Source of the DNA: Tistlia consotensis USBA 355 | GTDB taxonomy: Bacteria > Pseudomonadota > Alphaproteobacteria > Kiloniellales > DSM-21159 | NCBI RefSeq assembly: GCF_900177295.1 | Contig: NZ_FWZX01000045.1 | Coordinates: 1 to 42,438, forward strand | DNA length: 42,438 nt | Reading direction: 5' to 3' | In this document: positions 30,135 to 39,529 of the stretch, piece after piece | Numbering within the stretch: the stretch's first letter is position 1 | How the letters are laid out: the number at the start of each line of letters is the position of its first letter | Position numbers and translations under genes: made by a program | The notes under the pieces: generated by a model | Database searches by the model: none | The model's input: only the letters and a program-made list of their open reading frames with translations | What the model was told of the DNA's origin: nothing

Positions 30135-30500
30135 ATGGACCGCAATCGACGGGTGGGCTTCCGCGCCGCGGCAGCCGCGGCTGCCATGGCATCAGCTCTG
30201 GTGCTGCTGGCAGCCTGCAGTCTCACGCTGCCCGTGAAGGGCCAGCTCGAGAGCGGCAAGGAGACCTTCACGGGGACGGCCACGGGCTACATGGACCGGA
30301 GCGGAGATCTCACGGTCACCACGAGCTCGGGCACTCTCTGCAGCGGGACCTTCGTCTACACGACGCCCCGCAAGGGCGAAGGCGTCTTCAACTGCGATGA
30401 CGGTCGCAGCGGACCCTTCACCTTCGTCTCCACGGGGCATCGGGGGACCGGAACCGGTCACCTCGGCGACGACAAGTTCACCTTCACCTTCGGATCCTAA
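30135..30500 (+). CDS. Small lipoprotein of unknown function
   Basis: 121 residues. Signal segment AAAAAAMASALVLLAACS with the lipobox cysteine at residue 28. The mature part is beta-rich and Gly/Thr/Ser-rich with repeated GxxTFTGTATG, TLCSGTFVYTTPRKGEGVFNC and GTGHLGDDKFTFTFG segments. Two further cysteines could pair. No family is named. A strong GGGGGG site precedes the ATG. It is convergent with the H-NS gene. Confidence 0.7.
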   Translation: MDRNRRVGFRAAAAAAAMASALVLLAACSLTLPVKGQLESGKETFTGTATGYMDRSGDLTVTTSSGTLCSGTFVYTTPRKGEGVFNCDDGRSGPFTFVSTGHRGTGTGHLGDDKFTFTFGS

Positions 30501-30517
30501 GGGCTATCGCGCGCCGT

Positions 30518-30853
30518 TCACTCGGGAATGCGCAGCTGCTCGAGGCTGCCCGCTTCCTCGGCTTCGACGATCCAGCGCGGCCGCCGGCCGACCCCGCTCC
30601 AGGTCGTCTCGGGGTTCTCCGGGTGGCGGAACTTCGGCTTGAGCTGCCGGCTGCCCCCGCTCCTGCCGCGCTTCTTCGGCGCCTCGGCGAGCAGCTCCTC
30701 GAGCGTGAAGCCGTGTTTCCCGGCCGCCTTGCGGGCCTCCTCGAGGGCCGACTTGCGCTCCTCCTTAGCCTTCTTCGCGATCGCGCCCTCGGCGCGGGCG
30801 ATCAGGTCCCGGAGCTCGGTTACGCTCATCTTCTCGAGGTTCGGTGCGGCCAT
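30518..30853 (-). CDS. H-NS/HvrA-family nucleoid protein
   Basis: 111 residues, normal length. An N-terminal oligomerization coiled coil (LRDLIARAEGAIAKKAKEERKSALEEARKAA) is followed by the linker and the C-terminal DNA-binding motif KPKFRHPENPETTWSGVGRRPRWI, the hallmark of H-NS-like HvrA/BpH3/XvrA proteins. These silence AT-rich foreign DNA. It lies beside the window's lowest-GC gene (the interrupted ATPase), a natural target. AAAGGA lies 8 bases upstream of the start. Confidence 0.9.
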   Translation of the reverse strand: MAAPNLEKMSVTELRDLIARAEGAIAKKAKEERKSALEEARKAAGKHGFTLEELLAEAPKKRGRSGGSRQLKPKFRHPENPETTWSGVGRRPRWIVEAEEAGSLEQLRIPE

Positions 30854-33082
30854 GGAAGGGTCCTTTCAGAGATTCTAAGACCTTGAGGAGGCGGCGTCAG
30901 GTTATACAAGAGAGGTTCAGATCCCAAAGCGCAACTTCCTCGCTCGCGACTTCTCTTTGCTTGCGCTGCTGCTCACGTAGCCTTCTCCTGCCGCGCGCGT
31001 ATATCGGCGAGCCATTGATCCAATCCCTCGATCTCTCTCTGGATGTCATCTGGGGTCGGAAGTTTGGGATTTATCTCACTCGGCTGACTGTGCAACAAGC
31101 CAGAACAGCGGCCAAAAGCATCTCTCAGCTTGTGACAGTCGGACTCCGTGAGGACCGTAAGTTTTATCAATCCTGTAGTATCCACCTTTCGTTGGAGCCG
31201 ACGGACTACCGGTCCAACTACCTCTTCGGCCGCCCTTTCCCAAGCTGACCGCAGCTGCTCCTGAAACGACTTGACCTCTCTGTGCCACTTTTCTTGATCT
31301 CCACGATCGGAGTGGATCCGGACATTCGTGAGGTGTTTCCTCATCCCGTCAATCACTTTGTCGAGTGGCATGACGGTGGACGGTGGATCAGAGTGGCAAT
31401 AGCCGGCGTTGTCAGCTCCGCGGCTGATGAGCCGATAAGCGACAGGCGCCACGGGGCCGCCCTTTGCGCTGCGGTGGGCTTCGTCGAGGAGAAGAAGGAA
31501 CGCTATGTCGTGAGTGAAGACGATCACCTGCCGTGCGCGACTGGCCTCAGCCAAGCGCGAAGCAACCTTGTCGCGGTGTAGGTGATCGAGCGATGAGACA
31601 GGATCGTCAAAGACTATTCCTGATTGCGCATCGACAGTCGATAGTTCGGCGAGGAAGGCGGCAAGCGCAACGCAACGGTGTTCCCCCTCGCTCAAGATCT
31701 TACCAATCGGCTCGGCGGGCTTGTTGATGAAACGCACTTGGAAGAAGGGAACGCCAGCAGAAGTTCTCGTCTGCTGCAGCTCGATTGCTAGGCCTGCAAT
31801 ACCCAATTTGTCTACCTCGATCGCAAACCGGCTGCGGAGCCGGTTTGTGACAAGTGCTTCGGCAACACGCGCGCTCTCAGTCGTAATTTTATTTGTGGTG
31901 GTGGCTTTGCTCGCCTTCCGAATTTCCGCGATCTTCCTCAACCGGTTGATCTGGGCGAGCACGTCATCAAGTATCAATCCCAGCCACCTGCGATCAGTCA
32001 ATTCGTCCCGTTCGCCAATCAGTGCGGCGCGTGCCGGTGAGTCGGCTTCAGATTCCAGGACCGCCGCGCGATTTTCGATTTCGGCGAGGAGGATGCGTAA
32101 AGCGTCCGTGGATGGCAGAACAGCAGCCGCCAGGCCGGGTGCTGGCGCAAGCTGATGATTTCGAATAATGTTCCGCAACCGAAAGTTCAAGAGTAGGACT
32201 TCTCGCCGAATCGCAGCCGCCAACTCCTCGCGCCCGAGCCCGTCGCGTAGCATTGCAATGAAAGCTGGAAGATCTTTCAGTGGGAAAGCCTTCGAACGAA
32301 CGCTTTCGAGCGCATCGTTGTAGGCTTCTGTAGCTTCCTGCTCTTGGCGTTCGCTTTCGTTCTTGACGAACTCCTCAAAGCTGCCGAGTCGCCTCGATGC
32401 CTCTTCGCTCAAAGGCTGCTGGCAAAGTACGCAGCGGGCTTCAGGGCCCGTGACTGGGAACGTGCGGGTAGGGTAGGCGACCTCAATCGAATAGGTTCGT
32501 GCGGCTTGCCATAGCGCCTTCCAAACGTCTGAGCCTATGTCGGGAAGTGGTTCCCCCGAGAATAGGTTGGCAGAAGCGGCCGCCGCAGCGGCCTTCGCGA
32601 CAGTGAGGCGTTTGTGCGCCTCGCCTAACATGACCTGGGTCTCTTCAGTCGTAACGACCGACAATTGCTCGAGACGGACGATTGCGGCTTTAAGGTGCGC
32701 GACCTGGAGCTTCAGTTGTCTGGCTAGGCGGATGGGGTCGGCAGCAAGGTCCGAAGTGAGTGTCCGAAGTCGCTCCTCCTCGGATTTATTCAGCCCCGCG
32801 AGTTTTTCCACTTTCTCTGGCAACGTCTTCTCTGAGAGCAGCGCGATGAGCTTGCCAACGGCCGTGTTCGGCTTGCATTCGGGCTTGGCCAAGACTGCGG
32901 GGGTCTGTGCCTCGATCGCGTTGATTTCCGCAGTGAGGCGTGCTTTCACGTCCTGACAAGCCTGGGCTAAATTCGCGAGGATGCTGAGCGGCAAGGGCGT
33001 GTAGGCTAGTTCATTGGTGCTTTCGACATGAATGTTGGCTGTCCCGGAGTCGAATACGCTGACCGCGGACAGCGCGGCTTCA

Positions 33083-33882
33083 CTAGGACACGGACTCATA
33101 AGAGCGCAGCCAGATTCTGATGGCGGCGAGCTTGACGAGGGCGAGGTAGTTGTCGGCGAGCTTCTCGAAGCGCGTGGCAATGGCGCGGTAGTGCTTGAGT
33201 CTGTTGAAGAAGCGCTCGACGTGGTTTCTGTAGCGATAGAGGAACGGGCTGAAGGCGGGCGGATCCTTGCGGCCCGGCATCGGCTTGATGCAGGCCCAGG
33301 CTCCGCGCTTGTCCATGGTCTGACGCAGCGCGTTGGAGTCGTAGGCCCGGTCGGCGAGCAGGATCTGATCCTCGCCCAGCCCGTCCAGCATGTCGGCGGC
33401 GCTCTTGCCGTCGTGGGCCTGGCCAGGGGTGAGCTTCAGGGCGACGGGCCGGCCTTCCGCATCGACCAGCGCGTGGATCTTGGTCGTCAGCCCGCCCCGC
33501 GAGCGCCCCATGCATCGGGCGTCAGGCTGGTCCCCGGCGGCGGCCTGCGGACCCCCTTTTTTGCGTTCGCCCCATGCTGGTGAACGCGGATCGAGGAACT
33601 GTCGATCATCTGCAGGTCGCCGTCATAGGCGGCGGTGATCGCCTCGAAGATCCGGTCCCAGACGCCCAGCTTCTGCCAGCGCACGAAGCGGTTGTAGCAG
33701 GTCGTCGACGGGCCGTAGCGCTCCGGGATGTCCGCCCAGGGGCTGCCCGTGCGCAAGCGCCAGTAGATCCCGTTCAAGACCTTGCGGTCGTCGGCCCGCG
33801 GCACTCCCCGCGGCTTGTTCGGCAGCAGCGGCTGGATGATCGACCACTCGAAGTCGGTCATCTCGTAGCGGCGTTGGCTCAT
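33083..33882 (-). CDS. IS5/IS427-type transposase made by -1 frameshift (OrfA/OrfB)
   Basis: OrfA begins at 33882 (SQRRYEMTDFEWSIIQPLLP; ribosome site GAGGAGGAG) and ends at 33487. OrfB continues in the -1 frame to a stop at 33083-33085. The switch is at A-AAA-AAG (33556-33562, plus-strand CTTTTTT), a classical -1 slippery heptamer; OrfB is open back to it. The fused protein has DDE residues in QMIDSSSIRVHQH, ILLADRAYDSNALR and VERFFNRLKHYRAIATRFEK. The stop codon TAG extends into the CTAG target repeat, so this copy's termination depends on its insertion site. Confidence 0.9.
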
Positions 33883-33952
33883 GGCGGCTCCTCCTCGAGG
33901 AGCTTGAATCATCCGAGCCCCGAGCCGCGCTACCCCTTTATGAGTTTACGGC
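33087..33952 (-). mobile_element. IS5-family (IS427-like) insertion sequence, complete
   Basis: 866 bp flanked by CTAG direct repeats (33083-33086 and 33953-33956), matching the YTAR-type targets of this family. Terminal repeats are imperfect and share ACTCATAA and flanking bases. It carries one two-frame transposase gene with an A6G slippery site. It interrupts the ATPase gene, and deletion of the IS plus one CTAG restores that gene. No decay is visible, so insertion looks recent. Confidence 0.92.
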
Positions 33953-34526
33953 CTAGTGTCACCGCGTCTCCATTGTGCGCTTCGCTTCTGCCCACCAATA
34001 AAGAAGTCGACACTGGCGCTTGGTATCCCCGCCGCCGAATCATAAATGTTCGGTAGGACAGTATCGCCCTTTGGCGACCTTGCGCGGCAAACCTGTTTGA
34101 GCACGCGCACATAGCCAGACTTGCCTGCGCCATTGTCACCGTACACAACGGTCAGGCCATTCCTAGCAAACGACAGACGCTCGCCGGGCGCCAAGGCGTT
34201 GACGTGCGACAGGTTGTAAAGAGCGCCCAAAGTCACGTCGGCGTGGCCAGCACCTGGATCGCGGATATGGCTGGTATCTAATGGTACGCCTGCATTGGAC
34301 CCTTTGCAGATTGCGACGAGTTCAGATAGGTCGGCGGAGTCGAGTGCAGTTTGTAGGGCGAGCCGGTGCAGAGCGTCACGTTGCCATGCCGGCTGATCGA
34401 CGGACCATCTGAGAATGTGACCGAGGGCCGACGCCTCGTCGGAAATTTCCAGTTCGTCCTCATTCATGCCCTTCTCCAGAGCAGTGACACCAGCGGATGC
34501 GCTTTCGGTGGAGCTATCCGACAATT

Positions 34527-36170
34527 CTACGAAACGTCCTCCTGGTCATGCCTTTCACTAGCGTCTGGGTCAACGAGCAGTTGGCCGATGTCCGACCGCT
34601 GCGCCTCTCCCTCATCCTCCGTGCCCCCTTCGTCGTCCGCAGCGGCCTCTTCCTTGAGCGTCGCCGGCAGCGCCTTGCTCGCCTTGGCGCCGAGCTGCTT
34701 CAGCTGCTCGACTTGGCGCACCAGGTTGCCGTTGCCGGTCGAGAGCTTGCCCATGGCCTGGTCGTAGCACTGGCGCGCGCCGTCGAGCCGGGTGCCCAGG
34801 CTCTCCATGTCCTTCGCGAAGCCGACGAACTTGTCGTAGAGCCGGCCGGCGCGCGAGGCAATCTGCTCGGCGTTGCGGTTGCGCCGCTCGACCTGCCAGA
34901 CATTGGCGACGGTCCGCAGCGCCACCATGAGGGTCGTGGGCGTGGCGATCGCGACGTTGCTGTCGGCGGCGAAGGCGGTCAGCGCCGGGTCCTGCTCGAG
35001 CGCGATCGCGAGCGCGCCCTCGATCGGCACGAACATGATGACGTAGTCGAGCTCGCTGCCGGCGGCGAGGTGATAGTCCTTGGAACCGAGCGTGCGGATG
35101 TGGCCGCGCATCGAGGTCACGTGCCGTAGCGCGGCGGCCGCGCGGCCGGTCTCCTCCTCGGCGTTGACGCACTCCTCGAAGGCGGTGAGAGAGACCTTCG
35201 AGTCGATTACGATCCTCTGGCCGCCCGGCAGGTTGACCAGCACGTCGGAGCGCACGCGCTGCCCTTCCTCGGTCGTGTGGCTGTCCTGGGTCGTGTACTC
35301 CTCGCCCTCGCGCAGGCCGGATCGCTCCAGGATGGTCGAAAGGATCATCTCGCCCCAGGCGCCCTGGGTCTGCGCCTTGCCCTTGAGCGCGCGCGTCAGG
35401 TTCTGGGTCTCGCTGCTCATGCGGGCGCTGTGGTCGGAAAGCTGCTTGATCTGCTCCGCGAGAGTCGCCCGCTCCTTGGCGCTTTCGGTGTGCGCGCTCT
35501 GCAGGCCCTGCTGGAACTCCTGAAGGCGGTCACGCAGCGGCTTCAGGAGGCCCTCGACCTGGTCCTTGTTCTGCTGCGCGAAGCTCGTGCCATGGGTCTT
35601 CATGACCTCGTCGGCGAGCAGCTTGAACTCCTTGGTCATGGTCTCCCGCGTGTCGGCGAGCAGCTTCAGCTTCTCGGCCGACTGCCGGCGCTCCTGGTCG
35701 AGGGTCTCCTGGAGGGCGGCGATCCTGGAGGCCTGCTCGCCGGCGGTGGCCCGCGCCGCCTCCAGGGCCGCCTTGAGCTCGCCCTGCGCCCGGCGCAGCT
35801 CCTCGGCCTGCTCGCCGCGCTCCTGCAACGCGCTGCGGGCGGTCGCCAAGTCGCGCTCGACGTCCGCTCTCTGCTCGCGGGTGCTCTCGAGGACCGTGGC
35901 GCGCTCCGTAAGCTGGCGCTCCAACTCCGGGACGCGGGCGGCGGTCACCTCGAGCCCGGCGAGCCGCCGTCCCTCTTCGGCGAGCTGGCGCTCCAGCTCC
36001 GCGCGTGCCGCCCGCTGCTCCGCCAGCTCGGCCTCGGCAGCCTGCAGGCGCTCGCGTTCGGCGCCGGCACCGGCGCCCAGCAGGCGGCGAGCCAGCAGCA
36101 GCACGACGAGGCCGGCGACGAGGGCGCCGGCGAGAGCCGCAGCGAGCGGGAAGACGAGGTCGGCGGGCAT
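34527..36170 (-). CDS. rmuC: DNA recombination protein RmuC
   Basis: 547 residues. An N-terminal membrane helix (about 5-27) is followed by a long Glu/Gln/Arg coiled coil (30-200) and the RmuC core (about 225-480). The core contains FAQQNKDQVEGLLKPLRDRL, KAQTQGAWGEMILSTILERSGL, RVRSDVLVNLPGGQRIVIDSKVSL and YVIMFVPIEGALA, which include the restriction-endonuclease-fold Asp/Lys region. RmuC limits inversions and rearrangements in E. coli. An acidic C-terminal tail (EEAAADDEGGTEDEGEAQ) is extra. It is normally a chromosomal housekeeping gene; here it lies between defence-like genes on one strand, with the ATPase directly downstream. The ATG at 36170 is chosen for the membrane helix. Confidence 0.93.
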   Translation of the reverse strand: MPADLVFPLAAALAGALVAGLVVLLLARRLLGAGAGAERERLQAAEAELAEQRAARAELERQLAEEGRRLAGLEVTAARVPELERQLTERATVLESTREQRADVERDLATARSALQERGEQAEELRRAQGELKAALEAARATAGEQASRIAALQETLDQERRQSAEKLKLLADTRETMTKEFKLLADEVMKTHGTSFAQQNKDQVEGLLKPLRDRLQEFQQGLQSAHTESAKERATLAEQIKQLSDHSARMSSETQNLTRALKGKAQTQGAWGEMILSTILERSGLREGEEYTTQDSHTTEEGQRVRSDVLVNLPGGQRIVIDSKVSLTAFEECVNAEEETGRAAAALRHVTSMRGHIRTLGSKDYHLAAGSELDYVIMFVPIEGALAIALEQDPALTAFAADSNVAIATPTTLMVALRTVANVWQVERRNRNAEQIASRAGRLYDKFVGFAKDMESLGTRLDGARQCYDQAMGKLSTGNGNLVRQVEQLKQLGAKASKALPATLKEEAAADDEGGTEDEGEAQRSDIGQLLVDPDASERHDQEDVS

Positions 36171-36265
36171 GGCAGGTTTCCGAAACGATCGACAATCGAC
36201 GATGGGGCCGACTCTATCAGGCGCGGCCGGCGCGCGCAGTGTTCCTGCAAAGTTCCGGCCTGGCC

Positions 36266-37177
36266 TCAGCTGCCCACGAAGCGCTCGCGGTGGCGAGCGA
36301 GGTATCGGGGCTGCGGATGCAGGGCCGGGTCGGCCGGCAAGCGGATCTTCTCGCCCTGACGGCCGAAGAGGCTCTGGAGCTCGCCCGGGACTCGGTTGTG
36401 CGCCACCAGGAGGCGGTGGTCGTCCGTCAGCGAGATCAGATGCCGATCGAAGAGCCAGTGCACCGTGCCCGAGAGCGCGACACCGTTCTGCACGACGTCC
36501 GGCCCGCCTTCCGCCACAGGCAGGATGTGTGCCGCCTGGACCTCCGGCCGGCCACCCCCGTTGAAGATGCGCAGGCCGGTGACGGCGCAGGTGAAGTCGT
36601 AGGCGAGGCGCACCTGTTGGCGGAAGCGCGCGTCGCGGATCGGACGGTTGAGCAGGATCTGCTCGATCCGCCGCTCCTGCTCGGCGGGAGGGGCACCCAG
36701 GAGGGCGAGGGCCTCCGCATCTGCGGTCACGTCGAGGTCGAGCCGGCGAGCGTTCTCCGAGGACAGGACCTCTCCGAGTCCCTCTCGCGCGATCGCCGCG
36801 AAGTCCTCGTCTGAGAGGGATCGGACGGCCCTGCCCTGCAAGGCCTGGCCGGCCAGGCGGCGGCTTTCGAGTGCCCGCAGGCGCGCCTCGCGGTAGCGGC
36901 CAGTCGCATCGGCCATGGGCACCGGGCGATCGAAGGGCAGGTAGTCGCCCATGAGCGCGTAGGCATGGCCGGGTCGCTTCGGATCCTCGACGATGCCCCG
37001 CACGCGAGCTGCCGCGACGTAGCCCTGGCGGCCGCCCTCGCGCCGCGGCTCGCGGTAGAGGATCCATCGTCCGACGAGCTGCTCGACTGCGCTGCGATAG
37101 CGCGAGGGGAAGTGGTAGCGCCGAGCCCGGTCGTCGTCGTAGCCGGACCCCTCGCGCGTGTCGAAGACGCCCTTCAT
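36266..37177 (-). CDS. HNH endonuclease with N-terminal PUA-like domain
   Basis: 303 residues. The N-terminal region (about 15-95) with YHFPSRYRSAVEQLVGRWILYREPRR, GYVAAARVRGIVEDP and YALMGDYLPFDRPVPM looks like a PUA/EVE-type beta barrel used to read modified bases. The C-terminal HNH domain (about 185-260) has CAVTGLRIFNGGGRPEVQAAHI, PVAEGGPDVVQNGVALSGTVHWLFDRHLISL with the expected His-Asn-His. This pairing is typical of modification-dependent (type IV-like) restriction enzymes. It starts 10 bases after the ART-like gene's stop, so they are co-transcribed. Confidence 0.8.
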   Translation of the reverse strand: MKGVFDTREGSGYDDDRARRYHFPSRYRSAVEQLVGRWILYREPRREGGRQGYVAAARVRGIVEDPKRPGHAYALMGDYLPFDRPVPMADATGRYREARLRALESRRLAGQALQGRAVRSLSDEDFAAIAREGLGEVLSSENARRLDLDVTADAEALALLGAPPAEQERRIEQILLNRPIRDARFRQQVRLAYDFTCAVTGLRIFNGGGRPEVQAAHILPVAEGGPDVVQNGVALSGTVHWLFDRHLISLTDDHRLLVAHNRVPGELQSLFGRQGEKIRLPADPALHPQPRYLARHRERFVGS

Positions 37178-37187
37178 CGTCGATCAG

Positions 37188-37940
37188 TCATCGTTTGCCC
37201 GAGGTTCGGTACTTCTCGCGAAAGGCCTGCAAGTCCCTCCGGGAGTGCCAAGCCCCTACCTGGGCGGCCAGCGACCCGTCTCCCCCCTCGGCGTTGTGCT
37301 CAAGCAGCCGCTCGACGGAGCGGCGCCATTCGACGAGGCGGAGTTCGTAGGCGTCGTGGTCGAAGGGCTCTAGCGGGATCTCCTCGAACAGGGCATGCAG
37401 CTCCGAACCGTCGGGATGCACGAAGAGGGCGCGCCGGCAGGCGCTGAGTGGCAGGTCTCCGATATGGGCCGCCTCTACCCAGGCGATGAGCCTATGTGCG
37501 AGGTCGCCGCCATTGAACCAGCGATACCGGACCTCCTCTGCGGAAAGGAAGGCCGAAGCTCTGAGGCGGGTCCGGTCGATCTCGAGCCAGATTGCGCCGT
37601 GCCAGTCCCACTCGCTGCGGTAGGGAACGAAGGTCTGCCAGTTGCGACCAGGGCAGATCTCATCGTAGACGGCCGGATCGAAGCGGTGGAAGTCGAACAG
37701 GCTGACCCCGCCGATGAAGCGGACAAAGGGCCAGTTCTTGCGCCCATTGAGGGTGCCGAAGCGCTCGGGGTCCGGCAGCTCAGGCTCGACCTGGATGGCG
37801 CCCTTCTCGAGGATCCCGAGGAAGCGCTCGGGATGGGTTGTGTGCCACAGCCCGCCGTGCAGCTCGGCCCAGAGCGGCCCGATGCGCTCAAGCGTTTCCG
37901 GATCGGGGCCATCCCGGCCGGCGAAGGGCCTTCCGCTCAT
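37188..37940 (-). CDS. Unrecognised protein with possible ADP-ribosyltransferase-like fold
   Basis: 250 residues. LWHTTHPERFLGILEKGAIQVEPE (residues 31-54) follows the H-x-T...IL..G.I pattern of DarT, RNA 2'-phosphotransferase and related ART-like folds. GGVSLFDF, AIWLEIDRTRL and AAHIGDLPLSACRRALFVH follow in the order of later ART strands (the last resembling E.h.g.lPl..i..v). I cannot assign catalytic residues securely. The ATG overlaps the stop of the pentapeptide gene (ATGAG) and the HNH gene follows 10 bases on. NAD-dependent modification of a target is a hypothesis only. Confidence 0.5.
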   Translation of the reverse strand: MSGRPFAGRDGPDPETLERIGPLWAELHGGLWHTTHPERFLGILEKGAIQVEPELPDPERFGTLNGRKNWPFVRFIGGVSLFDFHRFDPAVYDEICPGRNWQTFVPYRSEWDWHGAIWLEIDRTRLRASAFLSAEEVRYRWFNGGDLAHRLIAWVEAAHIGDLPLSACRRALFVHPDGSELHALFEEIPLEPFDHDAYELRLVEWRRSVERLLEHNAEGGDGSLAAQVGAWHSRRDLQAFREKYRTSGKR

Positions 37941-39484
37941 CGGATCCTCAGCCAATTGCGCAGTCCGAGGCCGGCGAGGAAGAGGCAGAGCGCCGAGAAG
38001 GCGGCCTGCAGCAGCTCGAGGAGCTGGAGGGCGAAGGGGATCGGCAGCAGGCAGCTGCCGGTCTCGCTGCGCTCCGGGCAGCGGCCGGCGGCGATCGCCA
38101 GGCGGTGCTCGATGCGCTCGAGGCGCAGGGGATCGAAGATCGGCGAGCCGACCACGACGGCGCTGGCGAGGGCGAGCTTCGTCGTCTCGGTGAGCAGTGA
38201 TGACGTCGGCCACGAAGGCCAAGCAAAGGCGCCAAGATGGAGGGCGAAGCTTACGAAAAGCGCGATCGCCCAGGCGCCGAGCGGCCGCGCCACGCTGCGC
38301 CCGACGTCCGACAGGGCCTGATAGGCGGCGATCGCCAGCTTCGTCGGCCAGGGTGCATGCACCCGCCGGCAATCGAGTTCGAGCGCCAGGAAGTCCCGGG
38401 CGTGCTCGTATCGTCCGGTCTGTTCCATGGCGTAGCGCAGGGCCGCATAGCGCTCTTCCGCTTCGGCGGCTTGATCGCTGCCGTGCGGTGGGGTCGGCCA
38501 CGAGACATGGCGCCAGCTGATCGCATGTGGGAAAGCCCGGTCACGGAAATTTGGTGTCGTGCGAAACGTTGTCTTTTCGAAGTTGGTCGCGGCCTCGAAC
38601 TTCTGTTGTCCAAAGTCAATGCGACCGCGGAAGCAGGCTTCAGAAAATGTCGTCGGCCCTTCGAACAGGCACCCACGAAACCCTGCAAGCTTCCCGAACG
38701 AAGCCTCCGGGAATTCCGCGCGTCCTTCGAAACAGCAGTCACCAAAACGAGCATCGCCGGCAAAGCGCGTCCTGTTGAAACGCGCCCTCTTGACGAAGTA
38801 TGCACCCACGAAGTCCGTGTCCCGTCCAAAGTTCGCACCTTCGAACCGACACCACCGAAAGCGAGCTTTCTGGAAGTCGGCCACTTTCTCGAACCGACAG
38901 GCGCGAAAGTCCACACTGTTGAAGTAAGTGCCAGTGAAGACGCCCTCTTGCCCAAAACAAGAATCCGCAAAAACGACCGTGTCGGCAAAGAAGCCATTGG
39001 AGAAGGATGCAAAATCCGCGAAATAGCTATGTGAGATCTCGGCGCGTCCAGGAAAGACGAAGCCATCAGCGACAACAGGACCATCGAAGTGGCAGCCCGA
39101 CATGATAACCGGAGTCGGATCACCTGGCGAACCGGGTTCGGGCAGTGATACGCCGCGGCGACCGGCCTCTCGCTGGAGTTCTAGGCGCTCGACGTCCTCC
39201 AAGGGGGCAAGGTGCTCACGGCTGAAACCTCGTGCGAGCAACTTCTCAGCGAGTACGGCATCGACCGCCGGCGCCATCCAGCGGTTCCAGGCCACCCGGT
39301 TTCGGTCGAGAAGATGCGGCTCGCGCGTGTCAAACGGCCCCCAGATCGTCGCAAGGACATACCAGGGGTTCTCGGCGGCCGGCTTCAGCGCCTGCCCCCC
39401 TGCTCTCTCCGACTGCTCGGTGTCGTCCGCCAAGGCGACCTCCCCCACTACCGGCAGTTTAGGAAGCCCCTCCCCGGCTGCCAA
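37937..39484 (-). CDS. Pentapeptide-repeat protein with C-terminal membrane helices
   Basis: 515 residues. Residues about 130-305 form some 30 pentapeptide repeats centred on Phe/Leu (FADFASF, GVFTGTYFNSVDFRACRF, ADFQKARFRWCRFEGANF, AEFPEASFGKLAGFRGCLF), which fold as a square beta helix. A linker with RYEHARDFLALELDCRR precedes two hydrophobic helices (about 405-425 and 475-500). Membrane-linked pentapeptide proteins occur beside ART or nuclease genes in some defence loci; role unknown here. The start is a TTG without a good ribosome site; a GTG about 12 codons in is possible. GC drops within the repeat region. It is the first gene of the leftward cluster. Confidence 0.75.
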   Translation of the reverse strand: MAAGEGLPKLPVVGEVALADDTEQSERAGGQALKPAAENPWYVLATIWGPFDTREPHLLDRNRVAWNRWMAPAVDAVLAEKLLARGFSREHLAPLEDVERLELQREAGRRGVSLPEPGSPGDPTPVIMSGCHFDGPVVADGFVFPGRAEISHSYFADFASFSNGFFADTVVFADSCFGQEGVFTGTYFNSVDFRACRFEKVADFQKARFRWCRFEGANFGRDTDFVGAYFVKRARFNRTRFAGDARFGDCCFEGRAEFPEASFGKLAGFRGCLFEGPTTFSEACFRGRIDFGQQKFEAATNFEKTTFRTTPNFRDRAFPHAISWRHVSWPTPPHGSDQAAEAEERYAALRYAMEQTGRYEHARDFLALELDCRRVHAPWPTKLAIAAYQALSDVGRSVARPLGAWAIALFVSFALHLGAFAWPSWPTSSLLTETTKLALASAVVVGSPIFDPLRLERIEHRLAIAAGRCPERSETGSCLLPIPFALQLLELLQAAFSALCLFLAGLGLRNWLRIR

Positions 39485-39529
39485 TGGGTCGTAGTAGAGT
39501 GACGACGAACGTTGGGGGAGACTTCCATA

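Larger units (their letters stand above)
30973..34467 (-). pseudogene. Zinc-hook AAA ATPase (RloC/PrrC-like anticodon nuclease?), split by IS5-family insertion
   Basis: N-terminal part 34467-33953 has Walker A GDNGAGKS. The remainder (33086-30973) has a long coiled coil with a CVLC hook motif (about 32422-32433), ABC signature LSEGE, Walker B GIVFDDPVSSLDH and switch FTHD. Removing the IS and one CTAG joins GDT to SEAALS in frame, giving about 874 residues. Zinc-hook plus ABC ATPase plus C-terminal region is the plan of RloC, which cuts tRNA anticodon loops after phage infection. Candidate R-x3-E (ERAAEE, near 31235) and His (LLHSQ, near 31090) resemble the PrrC/RloC Arg-Glu-His triad, but spacing differs from PrrC. 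It starts 59 bases after rmuC. The ATG at 34467 with GGAG is preferred over TTG at 34524. GC is visibly below the neighbours. SMC-like repair ATPase is the alternative. Confidence 0.7.
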
